This document shows, piece by piece, positions 1-7,365 of a DNA stretch of 9,866 nucleotides. The DNA is taken from NCBI GenBank assembly GCA_947472115.1, contig CANIZU010000058.1, forward strand, positions 1-9,866, given 5' to 3'. A program made the position numbers and the translations under genes. Under the pieces are notes generated by a model. It was not told the DNA's origin. It saw nothing but the letters and a program-made list of their open reading frames with translations, and ran no database searches. Source of the stretch: Flavobacteriales bacterium. Its GTDB lineage: Bacteria; Bacteroidota; Bacteroidia; NS11-12g; UBA955. Positions within the stretch are counted from its first letter, which is position 1; each line of letters opens with the position of its first letter.

Positions 1-695
1 GGACGTGCGGCAAGGATAATTAAATCTGAGGATTGCCATCCGCTGGTAATTCTATCTAGATCACTAAATCCGGTGGCAACGCCTGTAATTCCTGAATTGT
101 CGGTCGCCTGTCTGGCTTCCAAATCTTTCATCGCCCTTTGTAACAATTGGTCGATGCCTTGATAACTTCGTTTTAATCCCGCATTTTTAATTTCATACAA
201 CTTGCGTTCGCAGTCATCCAGCATTTCAAAGGAATCCAATGCATCGTCGTATGCGTCCATCGAAATTTCTCCGGCCACTCGAATGAGTTCTCGTTGCACA
301 TATTTCTGTGTTAGAATTCTGGAGTGGTAATCTAGATTGGCCGCCGAGGATACTTTACTGGTTAGGGTGGCCAAATAGTATGCGCCGCCAATGATGTCTA
401 ATTCGTTGTTGTTGCGAAGTTCGTTGGCAACGGTAAGTAAGTCGACTGCGCCACCATCATTGTATAATTTGTAAATGACTTTAAAGATCTTTCCATTTTC
501 CGGGGCATAAAAGTGACCGTCTGTTAGGATTTCAATGGCCGTGTGAATTTTTTCGCGCTCCAGCATCATGGCGCCAAGAACCGCTTCTTCCAATTCTCTT
601 GCATTGGGAGGCATACGACCACTGGCATCGGGACCGATGATTTTAGGTACATTAACTCTTTTGCGTGTGTTTCGGAGGCTGGTGTTCTCGTCCAT
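1..695 (-). CDS. dnaB: Replicative DNA helicase DnaB, N-terminal part (cut by window edge)
   Basis: Hexameric helicase that unwinds DNA at the replication fork in the cytoplasm. About 232 residues are visible, against a usual length near 450-520. After a basic tail of about 28 residues, the DnaB N-terminal helical domain starts at PPNARELEEAVLGAMML (residues 29-45). It continues through the family-typical GGAYYLATLTSKVSSAANLD segment (103-122) and an acidic linker helix. The RecA-like domain opens with GVATGFSDLDRITSGW (205-220) and LIILAARP, and the window ends just before the expected Walker A loop, so no ATPase residues can be checked. The ATG at 695 is chosen because the upstream ATG at 736 is out of frame and runs into a stop after 11 codons. 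No Shine-Dalgarno sequence is seen. The gene is divergent from clpC, 242 bp away. Identification rests on recognising the DnaB family; the frame is open across the whole visible part. Confidence 0.95.
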   Translation of the reverse strand, partial: MDENTSLRNTRKRVNVPKIIGPDASGRMPPNARELEEAVLGAMMLEREKIHTAIEILTDGHFYAPENGKIFKVIYKLYNDGGAVDLLTVANELRNNNELDIIGGAYYLATLTSKVSSAANLDYHSRILTQKYVQRELIRVAGEISMDAYDDALDSFEMLDDCERKLYEIKNAGLKRSYQGIDQLLQRAMKDLEARQATDNSGITGVATGFSDLDRITSGWQSSDLIILAAR

Positions 696-721
696 AGAAC
701 CTACAAAGTAAACTGAAACTG

Positions 722-750
722 CAAAGTTTTTCTCATGTTTCGGCAACAAA
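722..750 (-). promoter_or_regulatory. Candidate Bacteroidota-type promoter for dnaB
   Basis: On the minus strand a TTTG (750-747) is followed, after 17 bases, by AAACTTTG (729-722). The latter matches the Bacteroidota -7 consensus TAnnTTTG except at the first base. The spacing is at the short end of the published 17-23 range. Transcription would start around 715, giving a leader of about 20 bases. A second near match, TTACTTTG (711-704), lies closer to the start codon but has no well-placed upstream TTTG. Motif matching only. Confidence 0.3.
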
Positions 751-909
751 ACTTTTGAACATTTTTGATGGTGGGAGGAGGGTGGATTTCCGACACTTTG
801 ACAGATTACAGGGGGTGGGTCATCTTGGTACAATTCGTGCTATATCCAACAAAACATACAGTGTTTGGGCTTGTTTGTTAAAGGTGAATAAAATGCCATT
901 TGGAGCCCA

Positions 910-917
910 TACATTTG
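910..917 (+). promoter_or_regulatory. Candidate -7 element for clpC (TACATTTG)
   Basis: TACATTTG is an exact match to the Bacteroidota -7 consensus TAnnTTTG, ending 20 bases before the ATG at 938. Transcription would begin near 922-924, leaving a leader of about 15 bases. No TTTG is found at the usual -33 spacing; the nearest are at 874-877 (32 bases away) and 899-902 (7 bases away). If used, this promoter excludes the in-frame ATG at 893 as a start, because that codon would be upstream of the transcript. Confidence 0.4.
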
Positions 918-937
918 TACATAAGCAGAGCCAAAAC

Positions 938-3544
938 ATGGAAGCAAAATTTTCACAAAGAGTAAAGGAAGTGATTCAATACAGCCGGGAAGAAGCCATC
1001 CGGTTGGGGCACGATTATATTGGCTGCGAGCATCTGCTTTTAGGGATCATTAGAGAAGGAGAGGGCAAAGCGATCCAAACGATAAAAATGTTGGACATCG
1101 ATGCGTTGCGATTGAAAAAGAGCATCGAAGATGTAATTCGTACCACGGCTTCTAAAACGGCCAATTTGGGAAATATCCCACTCACTAAGCAAGCGGAAAA
1201 AGCGTTGAAGATTACCTATTTGGAGGCCAAAATTTTCAAGACGGATCTCATCGGAACTGAGCATTTGTTACTGTCGATTTTGCGTGATGAGGACAATGTG
1301 GCATCCAAAATATTGAATCAATATGGAGTGAATTATGATGTGTTTAAATCGGCCCTAGAAGAAGGGGTGGATACATCTAGTTTGCGCAATGAGAATTTAG
1401 ATTCAGGTGGAGAGGATAATGATACCCCCGAGGATTTTTATCGCGAAGAGCAAAAAGCGATGGAGGCCAAAAAAGGCAAGGTGAAAACCAAGACGCCCGT
1501 TTTAGATAATTTTGGACGTGATCTAACCAAGGCTGCAGAAGAAGGGAAGTTGGATCCTATCGTAGGTCGTGAAAAAGAAATTGAGCGTGTGAGTCAGGTT
1601 TTGAGTCGACGTAAGAAGAACAACCCCGTATTGATCGGCGAACCTGGTGTAGGTAAAACGGCAATCGCGGAAGGCTTGGCACTTCGCATCATCCAAAGAA
1701 AAGTAAGTCGAGTTTTGTTTAATAAGCGCGTGGTGAGTTTGGATATCGCTTCTATGGTGGCCGGTACCAAGTATCGCGGTCAGTTTGAAGAGCGGATGAA
1801 GGCGTTGATGATGGAGTTGGAGAAGGCGGACGATGTGATTTTGTTTATCGATGAGATTCACACGATTGTGGGTGCCGGTGGTGCTAGCGGTTCTTTGGAC
1901 GCATCAAATATGTTCAAACCGGCGTTGGCTAGGGGCGAAATCCAGTGCATCGGAGCTACAACTTTGGACGAATACCGTCAGTATATCGAGAAGGATGGTG
2001 CTTTGGAGCGCAGGTTCCAGATGGTATTGATTGAACCCGCATCGCCAGAAGATACGGTTGAGATTTTACACAATATTTGCAATAAATACGAGGATCACCA
2101 CGGGGTGAAATATACTCCGGAGGCTTTGAAGGCTTGTGTGGATTTGAGTGTTCGATACATGAGTGGTCGACATCTACCAGACAAGGCCATCGATATTTTG
2201 GATGAGGCAGGGGCGAGGGTTCACATTGGTAATATCAATGTACCTTCGGAAATCGTTGATTTTGAAACCCAAATCGAAGCCATTAAATTGGAGAAAAACA
2301 AGGTGGTGAAGAGTCAGAATTTTGAGGAAGCCGCCAAGTTGAGGGATACCGAAAAGCGTTTGTTGGAAGAGCTCGAGACGGCCAAGGCCCGTTGGGAAGC
2401 ACAAACGTCAACCGAAAAGTTCATGGTTACCGAAGACGATATCGCTGCGGTTATCTCAATGATTACAGGGATTCCAGTGAAACGGATGGCGGAGGACGAA
2501 AGTCGCAGATTGTTAACCATGGCCGATACCCTTCGCAAGCGCGTGATTGGACAGGATAAGGCGGTAGAAAAGCTGACAAAAACGATTCAAAGGACGCGTG
2601 CGGGTTTCAAGGAGCCCAATCATACCATCGGATCATTTATTTTCCTTGGACCAACGGGTGTGGGAAAAACCGAATTGGCAAAAGCGTTGAGTGAATTCTT
2701 GTTTGATGCAGACGACGCGATGATTCGCATCGATATGTCTGAGTTTATGGAGAAGTTCGCTGTAAGTCGTTTGGTTGGTGCCCCTCCAGGCTACGTGGGT
2801 TACGAAGAAGGCGGAATGCTAACGGAGAAAGTTCGTCGCAAACCCTATTCTGTAATCTTGTTTGATGAGGTAGAAAAGGCCCACCCAGATGTATTCAATT
2901 TGTTGTTGCAGGTGTTGGATGAGGGCCAGATGACGGATTCTATGGGTCGGAAAATCGACTTTAGGAATACGGTTATCATAATGACATCGAACATCGGATC
3001 AAGGCAGTTGAAGGAGTTTGGAACGGGCGTAGGATTTGGCACGGGTACCAAGGAAGTCAATAAGGAGAGGGATTCTAAGCAGGTGATTGAGACCCAGTTG
3101 AAGAAATTCTTTTCACCGGAGTTCTTGAACCGCATTGATGATGTGATCGTATTTAACTCATTGGATAAGGATGAAATTATCAAGATTTTGGATGTGCGCA
3201 TGGTTAAAATGCTCAAGCGCATTCAGGAGATTGGTTATAAAGTCACTTTGACCGATGCTGCTAAGGTTTTCTTGGCCGATAAAGGTTTCGATGCCGATTT
3301 TGGTGCACGTCCTTTGCAACGGGCTTTGCAGAAGTTTTTGGAAGAGCCATTGGCCGAGCAGGTTTTGCAGGGCAATTTGAAGGAGGGCGACGAGTTAAGG
3401 GTGGATTGTGCGGAAGGTGCTGAGGAATTGAATTTCACTCCTGTGAAGGCTGAGCTTTTGTTTGCTGAAGGCGATAAAGCCATCGAAGGGCCAAAGAAAC
3501 CGCGTGCTTCCAAGGCAAAGGCTGACAAAAAATCGGAGGAGTAA
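938..3544 (+). CDS. clpC: ATP-dependent Clp protease ATP-binding subunit ClpC
   Basis: AAA+ unfoldase that threads proteins into the ClpP protease in the cytoplasm; 868 residues. Two Clp_N repeats come first (about 1-75 and 80-150, each with a (D)LIG/YIG-x-EHLLL motif). Domain D1 has Walker A GEPGVGKT (234-241) and Walker B with DE at 305-306. A short UVR-type middle domain follows (about 443-478, core FEEAAKLRD), then D2 with Walker A GPTGVGKT (571-578), Walker B FDE (642-644), and the C-terminal D2-small domain. The short middle domain separates it from ClpB, whose coiled coil is much longer. VGF at 698-700 matches the ClpP-docking loop, so partnership with ClpP is expected. The tail is Lys/Ala-rich. 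The frame is open back to 755 and has an ATG at 893, but family members begin MEAKF near their first Clp_N helix, and a -7 element at 910-917 also favours 938. No CtsR- or HrcA-like operator was recognised. It is divergent from dnaB and convergent with the NlpC/P60 gene. Confidence 0.96.
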   Translation: MEAKFSQRVKEVIQYSREEAIRLGHDYIGCEHLLLGIIREGEGKAIQTIKMLDIDALRLKKSIEDVIRTTASKTANLGNIPLTKQAEKALKITYLEAKIFKTDLIGTEHLLLSILRDEDNVASKILNQYGVNYDVFKSALEEGVDTSSLRNENLDSGGEDNDTPEDFYREEQKAMEAKKGKVKTKTPVLDNFGRDLTKAAEEGKLDPIVGREKEIERVSQVLSRRKKNNPVLIGEPGVGKTAIAEGLALRIIQRKVSRVLFNKRVVSLDIASMVAGTKYRGQFEERMKALMMELEKADDVILFIDEIHTIVGAGGASGSLDASNMFKPALARGEIQCIGATTLDEYRQYIEKDGALERRFQMVLIEPASPEDTVEILHNICNKYEDHHGVKYTPEALKACVDLSVRYMSGRHLPDKAIDILDEAGARVHIGNINVPSEIVDFETQIEAIKLEKNKVVKSQNFEEAAKLRDTEKRLLEELETAKARWEAQTSTEKFMVTEDDIAAVISMITGIPVKRMAEDESRRLLTMADTLRKRVIGQDKAVEKLTKTIQRTRAGFKEPNHTIGSFIFLGPTGVGKTELAKALSEFLFDADDAMIRIDMSEFMEKFAVSRLVGAPPGYVGYEEGGMLTEKVRRKPYSVILFDEVEKAHPDVFNLLLQVLDEGQMTDSMGRKIDFRNTVIIMTSNIGSRQLKEFGTGVGFGTGTKEVNKERDSKQVIETQLKKFFSPEFLNRIDDVIVFNSLDKDEIIKILDVRMVKMLKRIQEIGYKVTLTDAAKVFLADKGFDADFGARPLQRALQKFLEEPLAEQVLQGNLKEGDELRVDCAEGAEELNFTPVKAELLFAEGDKAIEGPKKPRASKAKADKKSEE

Positions 3545-3555
3545 TTCTTGCGAGG

Positions 3556-4041
3556 TTAAAAAAATCTGCGGATATCCATAAATCGCAACTTGTAATAAGG
3601 GGCGCTCAAGACATCGTATCGTATACCACCGCTGCTTGCAGAGTGGATGAAATAGACTTCATTGGGGGTTACTTCGGTGATGATGCCTACATGACCCATA
3701 ACTCTTCGGCTGGTGCTATGACCTTTGAAACAGATAACATCTCCGGGTCTGGCATTGGCGATACTGATATGCATGCCGGCATTGTGAAATAGAGAAGAAC
3801 TGGCTGGGGTGCGGATGCCCAAAGTGGTATTGTAACAGTATCCAACAAACCCACTGCAATCAAAACCAGCAGGTGTTTTTCCTCCCCCACGATATCCGGT
3901 GCCCAAATGGGATCCAGCCTCTCTCAATAGAGTATTTATTGCAACCAAATCGGCCTGATTGTCACCTACCAACGAGTCGGTTTGTGCCGATAAAAAATTG
4001 ACAATCAAACAGATGGTTAGTATAATGTGTTTTTTGATCAT
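3556..4041 (-). CDS. Secreted NlpC/P60-family cell-wall hydrolase
   Basis: Predicted cysteine peptidase of the NlpC/P60 family, which typically cleaves peptide cross-bridges or stems of peptidoglycan. It has 161 residues. The N-terminus is a signal peptide: KK, then a hydrophobic stretch ending near FLSAQ (about residues 5-20), with likely cleavage after SA. The rest is a single catalytic domain with no separate SH3 or LysM binding module. The triad is visible: Cys62 in FDCSGF, His117 in GHVGI and His133 in IHSASS, in the same order and spacing as in Spr/MepS-like enzymes. RPGDVICF (98-105) is the conserved strand before the first His. The ATG at 4041 has a weak AGGGGG nine bases upstream. 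It lies 38 bp downstream of the M48 gene on the same strand with no promoter-like motif between, so it is probably co-transcribed. Whether it is periplasmic or outer-membrane associated is unknown; it has no lipobox cysteine. Exact bond specificity is not readable. Confidence 0.9.
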   Translation of the reverse strand: MIKKHIILTICLIVNFLSAQTDSLVGDNQADLVAINTLLREAGSHLGTGYRGGGKTPAGFDCSGFVGYCYNTTLGIRTPASSSLFHNAGMHISIANARPGDVICFKGHSTSRRVMGHVGIITEVTPNEVYFIHSASSGGIRYDVLSAPYYKLRFMDIRRFF

Positions 4042-4079
4042 TGGGTTGTGCCCCCTGGTTGATTAGGGTGTTTTTGGGG

Positions 4080-4880
4080 TTATTTAGGCAGGTAATTGAG
4101 CATTCTTTTGTATCTCTCGGTGAATGTCTGACCTTGTTTTGAGCCTTTGTCCGACCATCTTTTTTTCATGTTTTCCACGCGGTGGCCTGGATCGGGGTGG
4201 GTACTCAGAAATTCTGGGATATTGATTTTGTTCTTTTCCTTTTGGATTTTTTCAAAGAATCCAGCTGCTCCAACGGGATTGTAAGCGGTTTGGTACAACC
4301 AATCCACCGAACAATTATCGGCCTCTGTTTCTGCTTCGCGACCAAATTCTAGTTGTGCCAAGCCGGTTGCAATTTGTAACAGTTGTGCTTTGTTCTGTCC
4401 AAAAATCAATTCCAATAAAAGGTTGGCGCCAAATTCACGGGTCATGGCATCGGTAGAATGTCGTTTTTCTGCATGTGCCATTTCATGACCCATCACGCCG
4501 GCCAATTGGTCTTCGCTTTCAAGGTATTTCATCAAGCCGGTATAGACATAAATGTAACCACCGGGGGTACAGAAGGCATTTTGTATTGTATCGTTTTTGA
4601 TGATACGGATTCTCCATGCGAAATCATTTTTATGGATCAATAAATTCGTTTTTAGAATAGTGTCGCGAATCCCATAGATATATCGATAAACAATTGTGTT
4701 TTTGGAGGAATCCAAGATCATGGAGGCATTTCCTTGCTCAAAACTTTCGGACACTTGTTTGCCTAGGGTGACATCTTGTTCTACAGGGAAAATATTGACT
4801 TTTCCGAGCCAACTAGAGCAACTACTGAGTGAAAGAAGGGCAATAGTAATTACTGCGATGATTGAAATTCTGTTTAACAT
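4080..4880 (-). CDS. M48-family metalloprotease, lipoprotein (LoiP/YcaL-like)
   Basis: Zinc-dependent endopeptidase of the M48 family, predicted to be anchored to a membrane facing the periplasm; 266 residues. The signal peptide ends in a lipobox, SLSSC, with Cys21 as the lipidated residue. The catalytic motif HEMAH is at 132-136 (zinc ligands His132 and His136, catalytic Glu133). The third ligand is probably Glu184 in FGREAETEAD, the usual E-x-x-x-D motif. AFCTPGGYIYVYTGL (102-116) and LSTHPDPGHRV (about 224-234) are typical of the family. There is no TPR domain, so it resembles E. coli LoiP or YcaL rather than BepA, and has no multi-pass membrane part as in HtpX. Those relatives degrade misfolded outer-membrane proteins. 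The gene lies 121 bp downstream of a TamA-like gene, so a quality-control role is plausible but inferred. There is no Shine-Dalgarno sequence; a small inverted repeat abuts the start codon. Confidence 0.92.
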   Translation of the reverse strand: MLNRISIIAVITIALLSLSSCSSWLGKVNIFPVEQDVTLGKQVSESFEQGNASMILDSSKNTIVYRYIYGIRDTILKTNLLIHKNDFAWRIRIIKNDTIQNAFCTPGGYIYVYTGLMKYLESEDQLAGVMGHEMAHAEKRHSTDAMTREFGANLLLELIFGQNKAQLLQIATGLAQLEFGREAETEADNCSVDWLYQTAYNPVGAAGFFEKIQKEKNKINIPEFLSTHPDPGHRVENMKKRWSDKGSKQGQTFTERYKRMLNYLPK

Positions 4881-4898
4881 GGGTGTTTGATTTCACCC
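4881..4898 (-). promoter_or_regulatory. Small inverted repeat directly ahead of the M48 start codon
   Basis: Read on the minus strand, GGGTG (4898-4894) and CACCC (4885-4881) form a perfect 5-bp stem with an 8-base loop, ending immediately before the ATG at 4880. In RNA this could place a short hairpin over the ribosome entry region. The stem is short and could be chance; regulation is unproven. Confidence 0.3.
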
Positions 4899-4903
4899 GC
4901 AAC

Positions 4904-4925
4904 TGCCAAAAATGATGCCAAAAAT
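4904..4925. repeat. Tandem direct repeat, 10 bp x 2, upstream of the M48 gene
   Basis: TGCCAAAAAT occurs twice (4904-4913 and 4916-4925), separated by GA. On the minus strand each copy contains a one-mismatch form of the -7 element TAnnTTTG: CATTTTTG (4914-4907) and AATTTTTG (4926-4919). The repeat may be a doubled promoter or operator for the M48-NlpC pair. No TTTG sits at the expected -33 distance, so this is tentative. Confidence 0.35.
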
Positions 4926-5001
4926 TAGACAGTATTTTTACTTTTTGATTCTCGGGACTCCGATTTCTGCGATACAACGAGCTTTGGTTTGGATAGTGAT
5001 T

Positions 5002-7365
5002 TTAGAACGGATATCCGATACCTATACAAATTGCACTTTCATTGCGCATGTAATTGGAGAAATTGGTGCTTGCACTTTTTGTCATTACCCAACGCTTATC
5101 GAAATCTTTGGATGGATCTCGGATGGGTAGTCCCAAATCGACACGAAACAGAAACAAGCTTAGGTCGAATCGGAAACCAATTCCGGTGTTTAGGGCAACT
5201 TCGGGCAGGAAGGTTTCTCGTTGAATGACACCGTAGCCATTGGCAGAACCTTCTTTGCTCAGGTTCCAAATGTTTCCAGCATCTATGAATAAGGCGCTTT
5301 CAATGAAATTTTTCACCAAGGTGAATCGGTATTCTAGGTTTGCCTCGATGAGTAATTCTCCGGATCTGTCGATGATAGACCCCGAACTTTCCGGCGTATT
5401 TCCTGGTCCGATTCCACGCGGTCTCCAGCCTCTCAAACTGTTACTACCACCAATAAAATATCGCTTATCGTAAGGAATCACACTGCTGTTCCAATAAGGG
5501 ATGGCCATGCCAAAGTTGGCTCTAAAAGCGATACTATTGAGTTCGTCGATGGTGCGTTTGATGCGAATTTCTGATTCTATTTTGGCGTACTGAAAATAAT
5601 TAACCCCCATGAATTGATAAGAACTGTCGGGGTTGTAATTGTCTTGGAATAGGTATCGGGCGAGTCGGTGAAGGTTTCCTGAGGTTTCGAATCCGAAACG
5701 ACCAAAGAAGTAGGTTTGACCGGGTTTGTTTTTGTTGTTGGTATACAGTCCTCCAAATTTTGCGGCGGTGATAATTTGGTCGGTAAAAACGCGTTTTACG
5801 AAATCTTGGTCAAGCTTTGGAAGCGTTGGCAAAAATGCTGCAGAGATTGCATTTCGGTTAAAGCTCAATTCAACGGGGGTGTAATACCAACTTAAATTGG
5901 GTCGTGTGTACTGCAAGGAAATGGAGGCGGGGAGTGAACTTCTTTTAAAATTAGGATTGTTCTCCAATTGGTAACTCAGCGAGAATACTGTGTTTTTGCG
6001 CTGATAGCTATTTTTTACTTTAATTTTATCGAGCAATGAAAAGTTTGGTAGAGAAAGTCTGGCGTTGAATCCTTGTTGTAATCCATATCGGATATTATCG
6101 TTATCGCCGCGTTTGAAAATTGCCTCGTAGCTGGTTACTGAGCTGATTTTTAAGCTTTCTCCGTTGCCCAATGCATTTCGATTGTTGAGCGATACGATGC
6201 CTGCAAGACCGAAACTACGCTGACTTTGGGTTTGAAAGTTGGTTCCTGAACTTCCTTGTGGTGAGTAAAGGGCTTGGGGTTCGATTTGGGTATAAATTCT
6301 TGGGATAGCTTTCGCCTCAATTTTGGTGATGATGAGGTGGTTTACGGTATCCACTTCTTGGTGTAAATCCACGTAGGAGAAAAGTCCCATTTCTACCAGG
6401 GCGACATAGGTTTGATTGGTTAGGGATTGGCTGAACCATCGGCCGGAGTCGATTGTGACAACTTGATCCATGATCTTGCCTTTGATAGGGTAATGGTTGA
6501 GTTGGAAATATTTGCCTTTGGATGAATAGGCTTGCGGCCATTGATTTTCCAAATAGATCTCAGAGCAAATGATGTTCAGATAGGTGGCGCCGAATCGGTA
6601 ACGTTGAAATTTCGATTGGTTTAAGGGGTTGTTCAATTTGAGGAAAACAGCGCCCTCTTTTTTATCGGCCAGCGTGTCAATCTCATAATGAAAAAGGTCT
6701 GGTGTGGCATCGTAATAGCCTCTATCGCGAAGTTCAATCGCCAATTTGTCTTTGGCTTCATTTAAGGCGTTTAAATTTACGGGCCACCAAAGTCGATAAG
6801 CCAAATTTTGTTCGACAAGGGTGTCGATTAGGGGCTTAAGTGCTGTATCGTCGGGTTCCCTAAAAAACGAATTAAGTCGGTAGGGTTTCCCTGGCTCCAC
6901 GATATAATCCACTTCGGCTTTGTGCTTTCCGTAGGTGACAATATAGCTGACCCTGTTATCGAAATAGCCCAAGTTAAACAGGTGATTTCCGATGTTTTCG
7001 GCCGAAACGGCAGCGAGCGCTGTATCGATAAGGATTGGGGGTTCACCGAGTTTATTGCGAAGCTTTTTCCTCCAAGCGATACTGTCGTTTAGTTCCGGAT
7101 GTTTGAAACTGCTACCCAAAGAATAGGCCCATAGGAAGACGGGTAATTTATTGAAAAGTACGCGTTTGTTGGGGTTGTGAAGGATTTGCGCTTTGAGTTC
7201 GGAGGCGCTGACGGTTTTTTTGGGGACGATAACAGAATTTCTTTTGAGCAGGTAACGATTTTCTGGGATGCTTTTTTTGACACCGCAGGCATGGATTAGG
7301 GTGACGACGAGCATGGCCCATAGGTACTTCGGGGAAAAATTCAGATATTTGCCTAGGTATGCCAT
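5002..7365 (-). CDS. tamL: TamL-like BamA/TamA (Omp85) family outer-membrane lipoprotein
   Basis: Outer-membrane beta-barrel of the Omp85 superfamily, which inserts or assembles other outer-membrane proteins; 787 residues. The N-terminus has a signal segment ending LIHAC, with Cys27 as a putative lipidated residue. A lipobox on an Omp85 protein is the hallmark of TamL, the Bacteroidota variant of TamA. POTRA-like repeats follow in roughly residues 30-300 (for example ENIGNHLFNLGYFD, and a region ending RDRGYYD). The barrel runs from about 355 to the C-terminus. SLRGWRPRG contains the loop-6 RGW motif (645-647) of the Omp85 barrel lumen. The protein ends GIGYPF with a terminal Phe, as in BAM substrates. 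The ATG at 7365 is preferred over an in-frame TTG one codon upstream. The next in-frame ATG (7314) would delete the basic part of the signal peptide. The start overlaps that of the divergent methyltransferase gene by 7 bp. It heads the minus-strand envelope cluster. The residue before the last Ala of the lipobox is His, which is unusual. Confidence 0.9.
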   Translation of the reverse strand: MAYLGKYLNFSPKYLWAMLVVTLIHACGVKKSIPENRYLLKRNSVIVPKKTVSASELKAQILHNPNKRVLFNKLPVFLWAYSLGSSFKHPELNDSIAWRKKLRNKLGEPPILIDTALAAVSAENIGNHLFNLGYFDNRVSYIVTYGKHKAEVDYIVEPGKPYRLNSFFREPDDTALKPLIDTLVEQNLAYRLWWPVNLNALNEAKDKLAIELRDRGYYDATPDLFHYEIDTLADKKEGAVFLKLNNPLNQSKFQRYRFGATYLNIICSEIYLENQWPQAYSSKGKYFQLNHYPIKGKIMDQVVTIDSGRWFSQSLTNQTYVALVEMGLFSYVDLHQEVDTVNHLIITKIEAKAIPRIYTQIEPQALYSPQGSSGTNFQTQSQRSFGLAGIVSLNNRNALGNGESLKISSVTSYEAIFKRGDNDNIRYGLQQGFNARLSLPNFSLLDKIKVKNSYQRKNTVFSLSYQLENNPNFKRSSLPASISLQYTRPNLSWYYTPVELSFNRNAISAAFLPTLPKLDQDFVKRVFTDQIITAAKFGGLYTNNKNKPGQTYFFGRFGFETSGNLHRLARYLFQDNYNPDSSYQFMGVNYFQYAKIESEIRIKRTIDELNSIAFRANFGMAIPYWNSSVIPYDKRYFIGGSNSLRGWRPRGIGPGNTPESSGSIIDRSGELLIEANLEYRFTLVKNFIESALFIDAGNIWNLSKEGSANGYGVIQRETFLPEVALNTGIGFRFDLSLFLFRVDLGLPIRDPSKDFDKRWVMTKSASTNFSNYMRNESAICIGIGYPF

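Noticed and set aside
755..937. Longer clpC reading frame beginning at 755 or at the ATG at 893
   Set aside because: The extra residues do not resemble any Clp N-terminus, family members begin at MEAKF, and a good -7 element lies downstream of both alternative starts.
1523..1861. Minus-strand open frames opposite clpC (112 residues here, 125 residues at 2845-3222, and others)
   Set aside because: They lie antisense to a strongly conserved gene, have no recognisable domain or start signals, and are explained by codon bias of the sense strand.
4912..5228. Plus-strand open frames in the gap and 3' end of the tamL-like gene (72 and 79 residues)
   Set aside because: Mostly antisense to the end of the beta-barrel, no homology-like features; the gap part is too short to judge as coding.
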